From: Paraburkholderia hayleyella
Lineage (GTDB): Bacteria > Pseudomonadota > Gammaproteobacteria > Burkholderiales > Burkholderiaceae
NCBI RefSeq assembly: GCF_009455685.1
Contig: NZ_QPES01000002.1
Coordinates: 620,001-684,000, forward strand
Direction of reading: 5' to 3'
DNA: 64,000 nt
Positions 40,818 through 49,181 of this stretch are shown piece after piece. Each line of letters begins with the position of its first letter. Position 1 is the first letter of the stretch. Made by a program: the position numbers and the translations under genes. The notes beneath the pieces are model-generated. The model searched no databases, was not told where the DNA came from, and worked only from the letters and a program-made list of their open reading frames with translations.

Positions 40818-43136
40818 TCAACCCAGCACCGGTCGCAAACCCGTCACCTTCAGCTTCGTCTCGGGTATCCGGCCACGCCGTGCCCGCTTGCCGAGGTGCG
40901 GCGCTAACGTCACGCCGCTCAAGGTTTCCTCGGCCGCCTTGCCACCGCGTCCCGTCCCCATCAGCACCACCCCCGCCTGACTAATCGTCAGCGCCTGTTG
41001 CAACGGCTCACCCTCGTCGAGCGCCATCAACGTCACACCTCGCCCGCCACCCGACAGCATTTTGATTTCATCGAGACCAAATACCAGCAAGCGTCCGCTA
41101 CCCGACAGACAAGCCACCGCGCTGGCACCGGGCAGCATCGGCATCGGCGTGAGTGGCGTGGCGTCGGCGTCAATCGTCATAAAAGCCTTACCTGCCTTGA
41201 CCCGGCTCACCATATCGGCCACTTTCGCCACAAAGCCAAAGCCATTGCTCGACGCCAGCAAGAGCGGCTGCTCCGCCGCCGCCGCGTAGTAATGCAGCAA
41301 ATGCGTGCCGCTCTCCAGCTCGATCAGCGAGGTCAGCGGCACGCCATCGCCGCGCCCGCCAGGCAGCAGCGTCACCGCCACCGAATAAACCCGTCCCTTG
41401 CTGCCCCACGCGATCAGCGTATCGGGCGTGCGGCACTGAAACGCCGCATACAGCCCATCGCCCGCCTTGAACGTAAAACCCGCCGGGTCTAACCCGTGGC
41501 CCTTGAGCGCACGCACCCAGCCTTTTTGCGAGACCACGACGGTCACCGGTTCATCAACGACCCGGGCTTCGAACACCGCGCGTTTTTCTGGCTGGATCAA
41601 GGTGCGGCGTGCATCGCCATACTGTTTGGCATCGCCTTCGATCTCCTTGATGAGCAAGCGTTTTAGCGCGCTATCGCTGCCGAGCAGTTCTTCGAGACGG
41701 CCTTTTTCTTCGTTGAGTTCAGCCAGTTCTTTTTCAAGCCGGATTTTTTCGAGGCGAGCCAACTGGCGCAGCCGGATTTCCAGAATATCGTCAGCCTGCC
41801 GCTCCGACAGCTCAAAACGGCTCATCAAGGCGGACTTCGGTTCATCCGATTCACGAATGATGCGGATCACTTCGTCAATATTCAGAAAGACGATCATCCG
41901 TCCCTGCAGAATATGGATCCGGTCGTTGACCTTCCCCAGCCGGTGCCGCGTGCGGCGCGTCACCGTCATCACGCGAAAGCCGATCCACTCCTGCAGAATC
42001 TCAAGCAGCCCCTTCTGGCACGGCCGGCCATCCGCCCCCACCACGACCAGATTAAGCGAGGCATTCGATTCAAGCCCGGTATGCACCAGCAACGAATTGA
42101 TGAACTCGGTCTGGTCGATCCGGCTCGACTTGGGTTCAAAGACAAGGCGCACGGGCGCATCCTTGCCAGACTCGTCGCGCACCGCATCCAGCAGCGCGAG
42201 CATCGCCTGCTTGCCTTCCGTCTGCTCGGGCGTCAGGGTTTTCTTGCCCGCCTTGATCTTTGGATTGGTCTGCTCTTCGATTTCTTCAAGCACTCGCTGG
42301 CCTGAAGTGTTCGGTGGCAACTCCGTGATCACCAGTTGCCATTGACCGCGCGCCAGTTCTTCGATTTTCCAGCGTGCCCGGACCTTGAAGCTGCCACGGC
42401 CCGTTTCATAGGCCGCGGAGATTTCCGCTTCGCTTGAAATAATCTGCCCGCCACCCGGGAAATCCGGGCCAGGCATGAACTGCATCAATTCCGCGTGCGT
42501 CAGCTTCGGATTGCGGATCAGCGCCACGGCGGCAGCAGCCACTTCGCGCAAGTTGTGCGATGGAATCTCCGTGGCAAGCCCGACCGCGATCCCGGACGCG
42601 CCATTGAGCAACACAAACGGCAACCGGCCCGGCAACAGCCGGGGCTCCTGAAACGAGCCATCGTAATTTGGCATGAGATCGACCGTACCCTGGCCGATCT
42701 CATCGAGCAGCAGCTTGGCAATCGGTGTCAGCCGCGCTTCGGTGTAGCGCATGGCCGCCGCGCCATCGCCATCGCGCGAGCCGAAATTGCCCTGGCCGTC
42801 GATCAGTGGATAGCGCAGCGAAAAATCCTGCGCCAAACGCACCAGCGCGTCATAGGCCGACTGATCGCCATGCGGATGATATTTACCCAGCACGTCACCC
42901 ACCACGCGCGCTGATTTGACCGGTTTGGCGTTATCGCTCAAGCCCATCTCGTTCATTGCGAAAAGCAGGCGGCGCTGGACCGGTTTCTGGCCATCGCACA
43001 CGTCCGGCAGCGCGCGGCCCTTGACAACGCTCACGGCGTAATCGAGATACGCCCGCTCAGCATAATTGCCAAGCGTCAGCACCTCACTCTCGGGCGTCTC
43101 AGGCTCGCTGAAAAAATCAGGCGTTGTTGTATCCAT
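40818..43136 (-). CDS. parC: DNA topoisomerase IV subunit A
   Basis: Breakage-reunion subunit of topoisomerase IV (772 residues from MDTTTPDFFSEPE). It removes catenanes after replication. The DNA gate has the helix region KYHPHGDQSAYDALVRLAQDFSLRYPLIDGQGNFGS and the catalytic Tyr in AAMRYTEARLTPIAKLLL. The C-terminal part folds as beta-pinwheel blades (for example RVYSVAVTLLPGGRGDGVPL). ATG 43136 is preferred to an earlier in-frame ATG at 43166. parE is 100 bp upstream on the same strand, so the two are probably co-expressed. Sequence matches the betaproteobacterial ParC type throughout. Confidence 0.96.
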   Translation of the reverse strand: MDTTTPDFFSEPETPESEVLTLGNYAERAYLDYAVSVVKGRALPDVCDGQKPVQRRLLFAMNEMGLSDNAKPVKSARVVGDVLGKYHPHGDQSAYDALVRLAQDFSLRYPLIDGQGNFGSRDGDGAAAMRYTEARLTPIAKLLLDEIGQGTVDLMPNYDGSFQEPRLLPGRLPFVLLNGASGIAVGLATEIPSHNLREVAAAAVALIRNPKLTHAELMQFMPGPDFPGGGQIISSEAEISAAYETGRGSFKVRARWKIEELARGQWQLVITELPPNTSGQRVLEEIEEQTNPKIKAGKKTLTPEQTEGKQAMLALLDAVRDESGKDAPVRLVFEPKSSRIDQTEFINSLLVHTGLESNASLNLVVVGADGRPCQKGLLEILQEWIGFRVMTVTRRTRHRLGKVNDRIHILQGRMIVFLNIDEVIRIIRESDEPKSALMSRFELSERQADDILEIRLRQLARLEKIRLEKELAELNEEKGRLEELLGSDSALKRLLIKEIEGDAKQYGDARRTLIQPEKRAVFEARVVDEPVTVVVSQKGWVRALKGHGLDPAGFTFKAGDGLYAAFQCRTPDTLIAWGSKGRVYSVAVTLLPGGRGDGVPLTSLIELESGTHLLHYYAAAAEQPLLLASSNGFGFVAKVADMVSRVKAGKAFMTIDADATPLTPMPMLPGASAVACLSGSGRLLVFGLDEIKMLSGGGRGVTLMALDEGEPLQQALTISQAGVVLMGTGRGGKAAEETLSGVTLAPHLGKRARRGRIPETKLKVTGLRPVLG

Positions 43137-43235
43137 CTGGATTCCGTATTGATCCTGTGAGCCCATTGCTCGAGGTACTCAAGGTACCCGAGGCGGGCTG
43201 GTTTACGCGCATAAAGTCCCCCTGGCGGAGGGCAC

Positions 43236-45221
43236 TCAGATATCCGCTTCGACGTCGTTGCCTTTTTCCTCGAGCCAGCTTCGGCGGGAAGCGGCCTCAC
43301 CCTTACCCATCAGCATCGTCATGCGGGCCACGGTCGTGTCGTAATCGAGCTCGCCCAAGGCGACCGGCGAAAGCCGGCGCGTGTCGGGGTTCATCGTCGT
43401 ATCCCAAAGCTGGGTGGCGTTCATTTCACCAAGCCCTTTGAAGCGGCTGATCGCCCATTGCGTTTCCCGCACACCGTCCTTGCGCAGCTTGTCGAGTATG
43501 GCTTCCAGTTCACCTTCATCGAGCGCGTAGAGTTTTTGCACGGGCTTTTTGCCCCGTGCTGGCGCATCCACCCGAAACAGCGGTGGCCGCGCAACGTGTA
43601 CATGACCGAGTTCGATCAACCGTGGAAAGTGGCGGAAGAAAAGCGTGAGCAGCAACACCTGGATGTGTGAACCATCCACATCCGCATCGGACAAAATGCA
43701 AATCTTGCCGTAGCGCAGGTTAGAGAGATCGACCGCATCGTCCGGATTGTGGGGATCGACACCAATCGCCACCGAGATGTCATGGACTTCGTTATTGGCA
43801 AACAGCCGGTCACGCTCGGTTTCCCAGGTGTTGAGCACCTTGCCGCGCAGCGGCAAGATCGCCTGGAATGACTTGTCGCGGCACATCTTGGCGGAACCGC
43901 CCGCCGAATCGCCCTCGACCAGAAAGAGTTCATTGCGTTTGATATCGGTCGATTCGCAATCGGTCAGCTTGCCTGGCAGCACGGCCACGCCGGAACTTTT
44001 GCGCTTTTCGACTTTTTGCCCCGCCCGGGTGCGCGCCTGGGCCTGTTTGATTACCAGATCAGCGAGCTTTTTGCCCTGCTCGACATGCTGGTTCAACCAC
44101 AGTTCCAGCGCGGGCCGGGCAAACGACGAAACCAGCTTGACCGCATCGCGGCTATTGAGCCGCTCCTTGATTTGCCCCTGAAACTGCGGGTCCAGCACTT
44201 TCGCCGAGAGCACGAACGAGACCCGTGAGAACACGTCTTCAGCCAGCAATTTCACGCCCTTGGGTTGCAGATTGTGCATCTCCACAAAGCTTTTCACCGC
44301 CTGAAACAGGCCATCGCGCAAACCGGATTCGTGCGTGCCGCCAGCAGGCGTGGGAATCAGGTTGACATAGGATTCGCGCATCAGCGGCCCCTCCTCGCTC
44401 CACGCAACCACCCATGCAGCGCCCTCGCCATCCGCGAAGGTCTCGTCGCTCGAGCGCGTGTTATCGGCATAGCGCTCGCCTTCGAATAACGGAATGAGTA
44501 GCTCGCTGCCCGACATGCCTTCCAGCAGATAACCGCGCAAGCCGTCTTCGTATTTCCACGTTTGCCGCTCGCCGGTTTTCTCGTTGAGCAGTGTGACTTC
44601 AACGCCAGGCAACAACACGGCCTTCGAGCGCAGCAGGCGTTGCAACTCGCCCAGCGGCAAGTTCGGCGAATCGAAATATTGCGGATTGGCCCACGCCGTC
44701 ACCCGGGTGCCGGATTTTTTCTCGCCCCGGGCAGCCGCCCGCATGGCCAGCGGACGCACCACATCGCCATGGGCAAAGCCCAGTTCCGCCACCTTGCCGT
44801 CACGCCAGACAGTCACATCGAGACGCGTGGACAGCGCATTGGTCACTGAAACGCCGACGCCATGCAATCCGCCCGAAAACGTATAGGCGCCGCCCGCGGC
44901 CTTGTCGAACTTGCCGCCTGCGTGCAGACGCGTAAACACGATTTCGACGACCGGCACGCCTTCTTCGGGATGCAACCCAAACGGAATGCCACGGCCATCA
45001 TCTTCGACCGACACCGACTGGTCCGCGTGCAGCGTGACGGTGATCTGCCGTCCGTAGCCGCCGAGTGCTTCGTCCGATGCGTTGTCGATGACTTCCTGGA
45101 TGATGTGCAGCGGATTCTCGGTACGCGTGTACATGCCGGGCCGCTGCTTGACCGGCTCAAGGCCCTTGAGCACCTTGATCGACGCTTCGCTGTAGCCAGC
45201 GTTAGGCTTTTTCGTGGACAT
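43236..45221 (-). CDS. parE: DNA topoisomerase IV subunit B
   Basis: ATPase subunit of topoisomerase IV (661 residues). GHKL ATP-binding motifs: EVIDNASDEALGGYG, VEDDGRGIPFG, FSGGLHGVGVSVTNALS. Toprim metal motifs: FLVEGDSAGGSAKM and ILSDADVDGSHIQVLLLTLFFR. Start MSTKKPNAGYSEASIKVLKGLEPVKQRPGMY at 45221 matches the family's usual opening; a 23-residue upstream extension (MSTDLSTASVDNVDV) is in frame but atypical. Lies between uup and parC on the same strand. Confidence 0.96.
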   Translation of the reverse strand: MSTKKPNAGYSEASIKVLKGLEPVKQRPGMYTRTENPLHIIQEVIDNASDEALGGYGRQITVTLHADQSVSVEDDGRGIPFGLHPEEGVPVVEIVFTRLHAGGKFDKAAGGAYTFSGGLHGVGVSVTNALSTRLDVTVWRDGKVAELGFAHGDVVRPLAMRAAARGEKKSGTRVTAWANPQYFDSPNLPLGELQRLLRSKAVLLPGVEVTLLNEKTGERQTWKYEDGLRGYLLEGMSGSELLIPLFEGERYADNTRSSDETFADGEGAAWVVAWSEEGPLMRESYVNLIPTPAGGTHESGLRDGLFQAVKSFVEMHNLQPKGVKLLAEDVFSRVSFVLSAKVLDPQFQGQIKERLNSRDAVKLVSSFARPALELWLNQHVEQGKKLADLVIKQAQARTRAGQKVEKRKSSGVAVLPGKLTDCESTDIKRNELFLVEGDSAGGSAKMCRDKSFQAILPLRGKVLNTWETERDRLFANNEVHDISVAIGVDPHNPDDAVDLSNLRYGKICILSDADVDGSHIQVLLLTLFFRHFPRLIELGHVHVARPPLFRVDAPARGKKPVQKLYALDEGELEAILDKLRKDGVRETQWAISRFKGLGEMNATQLWDTTMNPDTRRLSPVALGELDYDTTVARMTMLMGKGEAASRRSWLEEKGNDVEADI

Positions 45222-45458
45222 GGCTTGCCTGGACTGGTCGGGGTCAACATCAACGTTGTCCACAGACGCTGTGGATAGATCCGTGGACAACGCGTTGAGT
45301 ATTCAAAAAAATTGAGATGAAACAACAGGATACCTGGCCGTGCCCGCAGGATGAGCAAACGCGAAAGAGATAAGCCGCATCCGGCCCACGCACGGCCCTT
45401 AACGCACTCGGGCGGCCCGTATTCTACTTATTTCAAGATAGACACGGGCTGCATGGAT

Positions 45459-47381
45459 TCACTTACGACGGCTTTCCAGTTCATCCCAGCGTTGCATAGC
45501 CGCCAGCAACGCTTCGTCGATCTCGCCATAACGCAGGCTCAGCCGCGCGCCTTCATCGGCGTCACGAGCAAAAACCAGACCGTCTTCCAGAAGGGCGGCG
45601 ATCGTTTTCTGCTCCGTTTCGAGGGCTTCGATCTGCGCGGGCAGCGCCTCCAGCTCACGCTGCTCCTTGAACGATAACTTGGCCGCGCGCGGCATATTGC
45701 GCGCAGCCTGGTTGTCTTTGGCCGGCGTTTCTTTGGCCACCTCGCGCGGCGCTTGCTGCGTCATCTGTTGTGAGCGCTCGCGCTGTACCTGCCAGTCAGT
45801 AAAACCACCGACATATTCACGCCATTTACCCCCGCCTTCGGCGGCAATGACCGAGGTGACGACGTTATCCAGAAACGCCCTGTCGTGACTGACCAGCAAC
45901 ACCGTTCCGTCGTACTCCGTCAGCAGTTCTTCAAGCAGTTCGAGCGTCGGGATATCGAGGTCATTGGTGGGCTCGTCCAGCACCAGCACGTTGGCGGGCC
46001 GGGCAAACAGGCGCGCCAGCAGCAAGCGGTTGCGCTCACCGCCCGAGAGCGACTTGACCGGGGAACGCGCGCGTTCAGGCGCGAACAGGAAATCGCCCAG
46101 ATAGCTCATGACGTGTTTTTTGGTGCCGTTGACTTCAACCCATTCGCTACCTGGGCTGATCGTATCGGCGAGACTTTTTTCCAGATCCAGTTGCGCCCGC
46201 ATCTGGTCGAAATACGCCACCTGCAGGTTGGTGCCGACTCGTACCGTGCCGTCGTCGGGCGCCAGTTCGCCCAGAATCAGCTTGAGCAGCGTCGTCTTGC
46301 CCGCACCATTCGGGCCGACAAAACCAATCTTGTCGCCGCGCATTACCGTGGCCGTGAACGTGTCCACCACCGTGCGCCCGTCATAGCGCTTGGACACGTC
46401 CGTCAGTTCGGCGACGATCTTGCCGGACTTCTCACCTTGCCCTACATCGAGCTTCACGTTGCCCTGCACATTGCGCCGCTCGGCGCGCTCGCCGCGCATC
46501 TGCTCCAGCCGCGCAATACGCCCGACGCTACGCGTGCGGCGCGCCTCGACCCCCTTGCGAATCCAGACTTCTTCCTGGGCCAGGAATTTGTCGAACTTGT
46601 CGTTTTCGACCCGCTCGATTTCAAGCTGCTGCGCCTTGCGCGTCTGATACGCCGAAAAATTGCCGGGATAGGACAGCAGCCGCCCCCGGTCAAGTTCGAC
46701 GATCCGTGTGGCCACCCGATCAAGAAACGCGCGATCGTGAGTAATAAATAACAGGCCAGCGCGCTGCGACACCAGCAGATCTTCGAGCCAGCGGATGCCA
46801 TCGAAATCCAGGTGATTGGTCGGCTCGTCAAGCAGCAGCACATCGGGCTGCACCACCAGTGCCCGTGCCAGCGCGACACGCTTTTGCATTCCGCCGGACA
46901 GCGCGCCAATCCGGGCCTCGCCATCCAGGCCGATTTGCGCCAGCGTCGTCGCCACGCGGGTGCTCCAGTTCCAGGCATCGGAGGTATCCAGCGACGATTG
47001 CAGCGTATTCATGCGCGCCAGCAGCGCATCGTGCTCCGCGCCTTCTTCGACCTCGGCCAGCCGGTGCACCACGGTGTCGTATTCATCGAGCCATGCACGG
47101 GCCTCGGTCAAGCCCGCCGCCACGGTATCGAAGACCGACAGGTCGGCATCGAACTCCGGCTCTTGCGGCACATACACCGTGGTGAGGTTTTGCTGGCGCG
47201 TCACGAGGCCGTCGTCGGGACGCGCCAGTTCAGCGACGATCTTGAGCAACGACGACTTGCCTGCGCCATTGCGGCCGATCAGCCCAACGCGCTCGCCAGC
47301 TTCAAGGGAAAAATCCGCGTGATCGAGCAACGCGACGTGACCGAACGCGAGTTGCGCGCCGATGATGGTATAGAGCGACAT
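45459..47381 (-). CDS. uup: ABC-F ATPase Uup
   Basis: Cytoplasmic ABC-F protein of 640 residues with no membrane domain. Two nucleotide-binding domains: first GRNGAGKSS, LSGGMQKRVALARAL, LLLDEPTNHLD; second GPNGAGKTT, LSGGERNRLLLARLF, LVLDEPTNDLD. An inter-domain linker (about 240-320) is highly charged, and a C-terminal basic coiled coil (RAAKLSFKEQRELEALPAQIEALETEQKTIAALLED) identifies Uup, which binds branched DNA and ribosomes. It starts MSLYTIIGAQLAFGHVALLDH. Upstream of parE on the same strand, 237 bp apart. Confidence 0.94.
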   Translation of the reverse strand: MSLYTIIGAQLAFGHVALLDHADFSLEAGERVGLIGRNGAGKSSLLKIVAELARPDDGLVTRQQNLTTVYVPQEPEFDADLSVFDTVAAGLTEARAWLDEYDTVVHRLAEVEEGAEHDALLARMNTLQSSLDTSDAWNWSTRVATTLAQIGLDGEARIGALSGGMQKRVALARALVVQPDVLLLDEPTNHLDFDGIRWLEDLLVSQRAGLLFITHDRAFLDRVATRIVELDRGRLLSYPGNFSAYQTRKAQQLEIERVENDKFDKFLAQEEVWIRKGVEARRTRSVGRIARLEQMRGERAERRNVQGNVKLDVGQGEKSGKIVAELTDVSKRYDGRTVVDTFTATVMRGDKIGFVGPNGAGKTTLLKLILGELAPDDGTVRVGTNLQVAYFDQMRAQLDLEKSLADTISPGSEWVEVNGTKKHVMSYLGDFLFAPERARSPVKSLSGGERNRLLLARLFARPANVLVLDEPTNDLDIPTLELLEELLTEYDGTVLLVSHDRAFLDNVVTSVIAAEGGGKWREYVGGFTDWQVQRERSQQMTQQAPREVAKETPAKDNQAARNMPRAAKLSFKEQRELEALPAQIEALETEQKTIAALLEDGLVFARDADEGARLSLRYGEIDEALLAAMQRWDELESRRK

Positions 47382-47612
47382 GGGAGCCAGAAGAAGACAG
47401 GGAGACAGGGAGACAGGAAAACAGCGATGAATCGCACAACGCGCATTGTACCGGTGGCGTCCGGCAACGCTGAGCTAGCCAGATGTCCCAGGCCAAATGG
47501 GGAATGGAAAGCGCGGGGCAAACGCAGCAGGATGTCAGCTTCAGCACATGGCAGGTGGTCTGGCCCACGGGCCGGAAACGCGTGTCATACGCTAAAAACA
47601 TGTCGCGGCGCG

Positions 47613-47662
47613 GCGCGGCCCGCCAGGGCACCCCTTGATGGGGTTACCGGGGCGGGCCGCGC
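47613..47662 (-). terminator. Long GC hairpin after the DUF4399 gene
   Basis: Outer stem GCGCGGCCCGCC (47613-47624)/GGCGGGCCGCGC (47651-47662), an internal loop, then ACCCC/GGGGT around TTGAT. It starts 19 bp past the DUF4399 stop, and on the minus strand a TTTTTA run follows within 25 bp. Confidence 0.6.
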
Positions 47663-47680
47663 GGTACAGCACAAGCGGTG

Positions 47681-48082
47681 TTACTTCACATGCACAGTGA
47701 TCGTCTGGCTCATTGCGGGGCCATACGAGCGATGGGCGCCATCGCCAAACTGCATGGTCAGGGTGTGGTCGCCAGGCGGCAAGGTCACGTCGGTTTCTGT
47801 CTGGCCCTTGCCATAATGCAGCGATTTGTCATTTGCCGGGATCACCTCGCCCTTGGGCAAGGCATGGCCGTCAATCAGCAAATGATGGTGCCCCGTGCCT
47901 TCGGTCATGGTTCCGGCAGGAGCGATCTTCATGCCCTCCACGGCAAATACCACATGCACCGGATTGCTCACGGTCGCACCATCGTGCGGCTGGACAAACG
48001 ACACACTTTCGGCTCGCGCCATACCGGACATCACGAACAACCCAACACATGCAACGCCAGCCAACCATTTTTTATTGAACAT
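47681..48082 (-). CDS. DUF4399 family exported protein
   Basis: A 133-residue periplasmic protein. A Sec signal peptide (MFNKKWLAGVACVGLFVMSGMARA) ends at ARA-ES. The mature part is one DUF4399 domain: VSFVQPHDGATVSNPVHVVFAVEGMKIAPAG, EGTGHHHLLIDGHALPKGEVIPANDKSLHYGKGQTETDVTLPPGDHTLTMQFGD. The His-His-His and further His residues suggest metal binding, but the family has no proven role. Start 48082 is chosen from the signal peptide; CAGGA is located upstream (CAGGAGAACAGGATG). Single gene, ended by a strong GC hairpin. Confidence 0.9.
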   Translation of the reverse strand: MFNKKWLAGVACVGLFVMSGMARAESVSFVQPHDGATVSNPVHVVFAVEGMKIAPAGTMTEGTGHHHLLIDGHALPKGEVIPANDKSLHYGKGQTETDVTLPPGDHTLTMQFGDGAHRSYGPAMSQTITVHVK

Positions 48083-48490
48083 CCTGTTCTCCTGTTCTTC
48101 TGGATTAATACGGCCTGGCATCGGGCCGCCTGAAACGGCTGTCAAGGCACAGCAAAGCCATGGCAGACACGGCAGCAGCTCAATACCCTGGAATCATGCG
48201 GGAATGACCGCACCGCAGAGGATACACCGCACGTTTTCGTGCAAACCGTGATAGAGCCGCGCGATCGTGGGCAACACGTGGGCAACAACAAGGCCAGCAA
48301 CAGGAAGCCGCGCAGGTGCGGCAAAGACACGCGGAAGGCGATGGCAAATTCCGGTAAACTACCGCAACCTTGTTCGTGAGGCCGGTTATTAAACCTGTCC
48401 GTATCGCGCAAGATGCCCACCCCAATGCCTCACCCAAACGGGCCAGCACGCAGGCCTGACTACATCGCATTAAATGGAATACACCGCGTC
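48083..48490. other. Divergent intergenic region between DUF4399 and rubredoxin genes
   Basis: 408 bp with no convincing gene. It should hold both promoters. Two overlapping Cys/Arg-rich frames on the minus strand are out of keeping with known proteins. No strong hairpin or repeat was seen. Confidence 0.5.
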
Positions 48491-48673
48491 GTGAGCGAAA
48501 TCATTGAATACAAAAGCTGGATCTGCCTGATTTGCGGCTGGATTTATAACGAAGAAACAGGGCTTCCTGACGAAGGCATTGCCGCTGGCACGCGCTTTGC
48601 CGATATCCCCGAAAACTGGCGCTGCCCACTATGCGACGTGAGCAAGGCCGAATTCGCCGCAGCGGAATTCTGA
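48491..48673 (+). CDS. Rubredoxin
   Basis: Small electron carrier with one FeCys4 site, 60 residues from the GTG at 48491 (MSEIIEYKSWICLICGWIYNEETGLPDEG...). Iron ligands are in CLICG and CPLCD; the residue after the last Cys is Asp where most rubredoxins have Gly. The aromatic core (Trp, Tyr, Phe) is intact: WIYNEE, WRCPLCD. An ATG 78 bp upstream (48413) in the same frame is an alternative, but its extra 26 residues do not belong to the domain. Ended by a clear Rho-independent terminator at 48799. Partner enzyme unknown; rubredoxins serve alkane hydroxylases and oxidative-stress reductases. Confidence 0.9.
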   Translation: MSEIIEYKSWICLICGWIYNEETGLPDEGIAAGTRFADIPENWRCPLCDVSKAEFAAAEF

Positions 48674-48798
48674 AACCCCCAAGCCGCCAGCGCGCGGACC
48701 TTTTGCGCCCCGTTGCCGCCCGTTGCTTACTCTGCGGCGTTCCGGTTCGACACTGAAATCTGGCGCTGAAACCAGAGAAACAGCACCCCGGAAACGAC

Positions 48799-48828
48799 AA
48801 CAGGTAGCACGTGGCTACCTGTTTTTTA
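48799..48828 (+). terminator. Rho-independent terminator after rubredoxin
   Basis: Perfect 10-bp stem AACAGGTAGC/GCTACCTGTT with loop ACGTG, followed by TTTTTT. It lies 125 bp beyond the rubredoxin stop and faces the end of the tRNA gene. Confidence 0.85.
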
Positions 48829-48865
48829 TGCGTCTTCGCTACCAACCCTGATTTTTGCCAGAACC

Positions 48866-48941
48866 TGGTGCCCCCGGCACGAATCGAACGTGCGACCCTC
48901 TTCTTAGGAGGAAGATGCTCTATCCACTGAGCTACGGGGGC
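48866..48941 (-). tRNA. tRNA-Arg (anticodon CCT)
   Basis: A 76-base cloverleaf on the minus strand. Acceptor GCCCCCG pairs with CGGGGGC and is followed by encoded ACCA. D-arm GCTC...GAGC; anticodon stem TCTTC/GAAGA with loop CTCCTAA giving anticodon CCT (reads AGG, Arg). T-arm GCACG/CGTGC with loop TTCGATT. No intron. Confidence 0.97.
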
Positions 48942-48950
48942 CAGCCCGCG

Positions 48951-48979
48951 ATTATAGCAGCAAGATATGCCGGCAAGAA
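48951..48979 (-). promoter_or_regulatory. Promoter of tRNA-Arg
   Basis: On the minus strand TTCTTG (48979-48974) and TATAAT (48956-48951) are separated by 17 bp, and the TATAAT ends 9 bp before the tRNA 5' end. Confidence 0.7.
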
Positions 48980-49181
48980 AAACCGATGGCGTTCTTTCCA
49001 GACGCCCCCCTGCCCCAAGGCCAATGCCCTGTCTTGCAGCGTCTCGTGTGTTCCGATGTACCCGCCGCACAGGCAAGAAGCGCGCCCGGCCTCAATTTAA
49101 TTAGCCTAAATCTTCTCTTCGATGGAACGAACCGGCATGAGGTTGTTACATACGCCGTAACTGCATAAAAAAGGTTTAGGC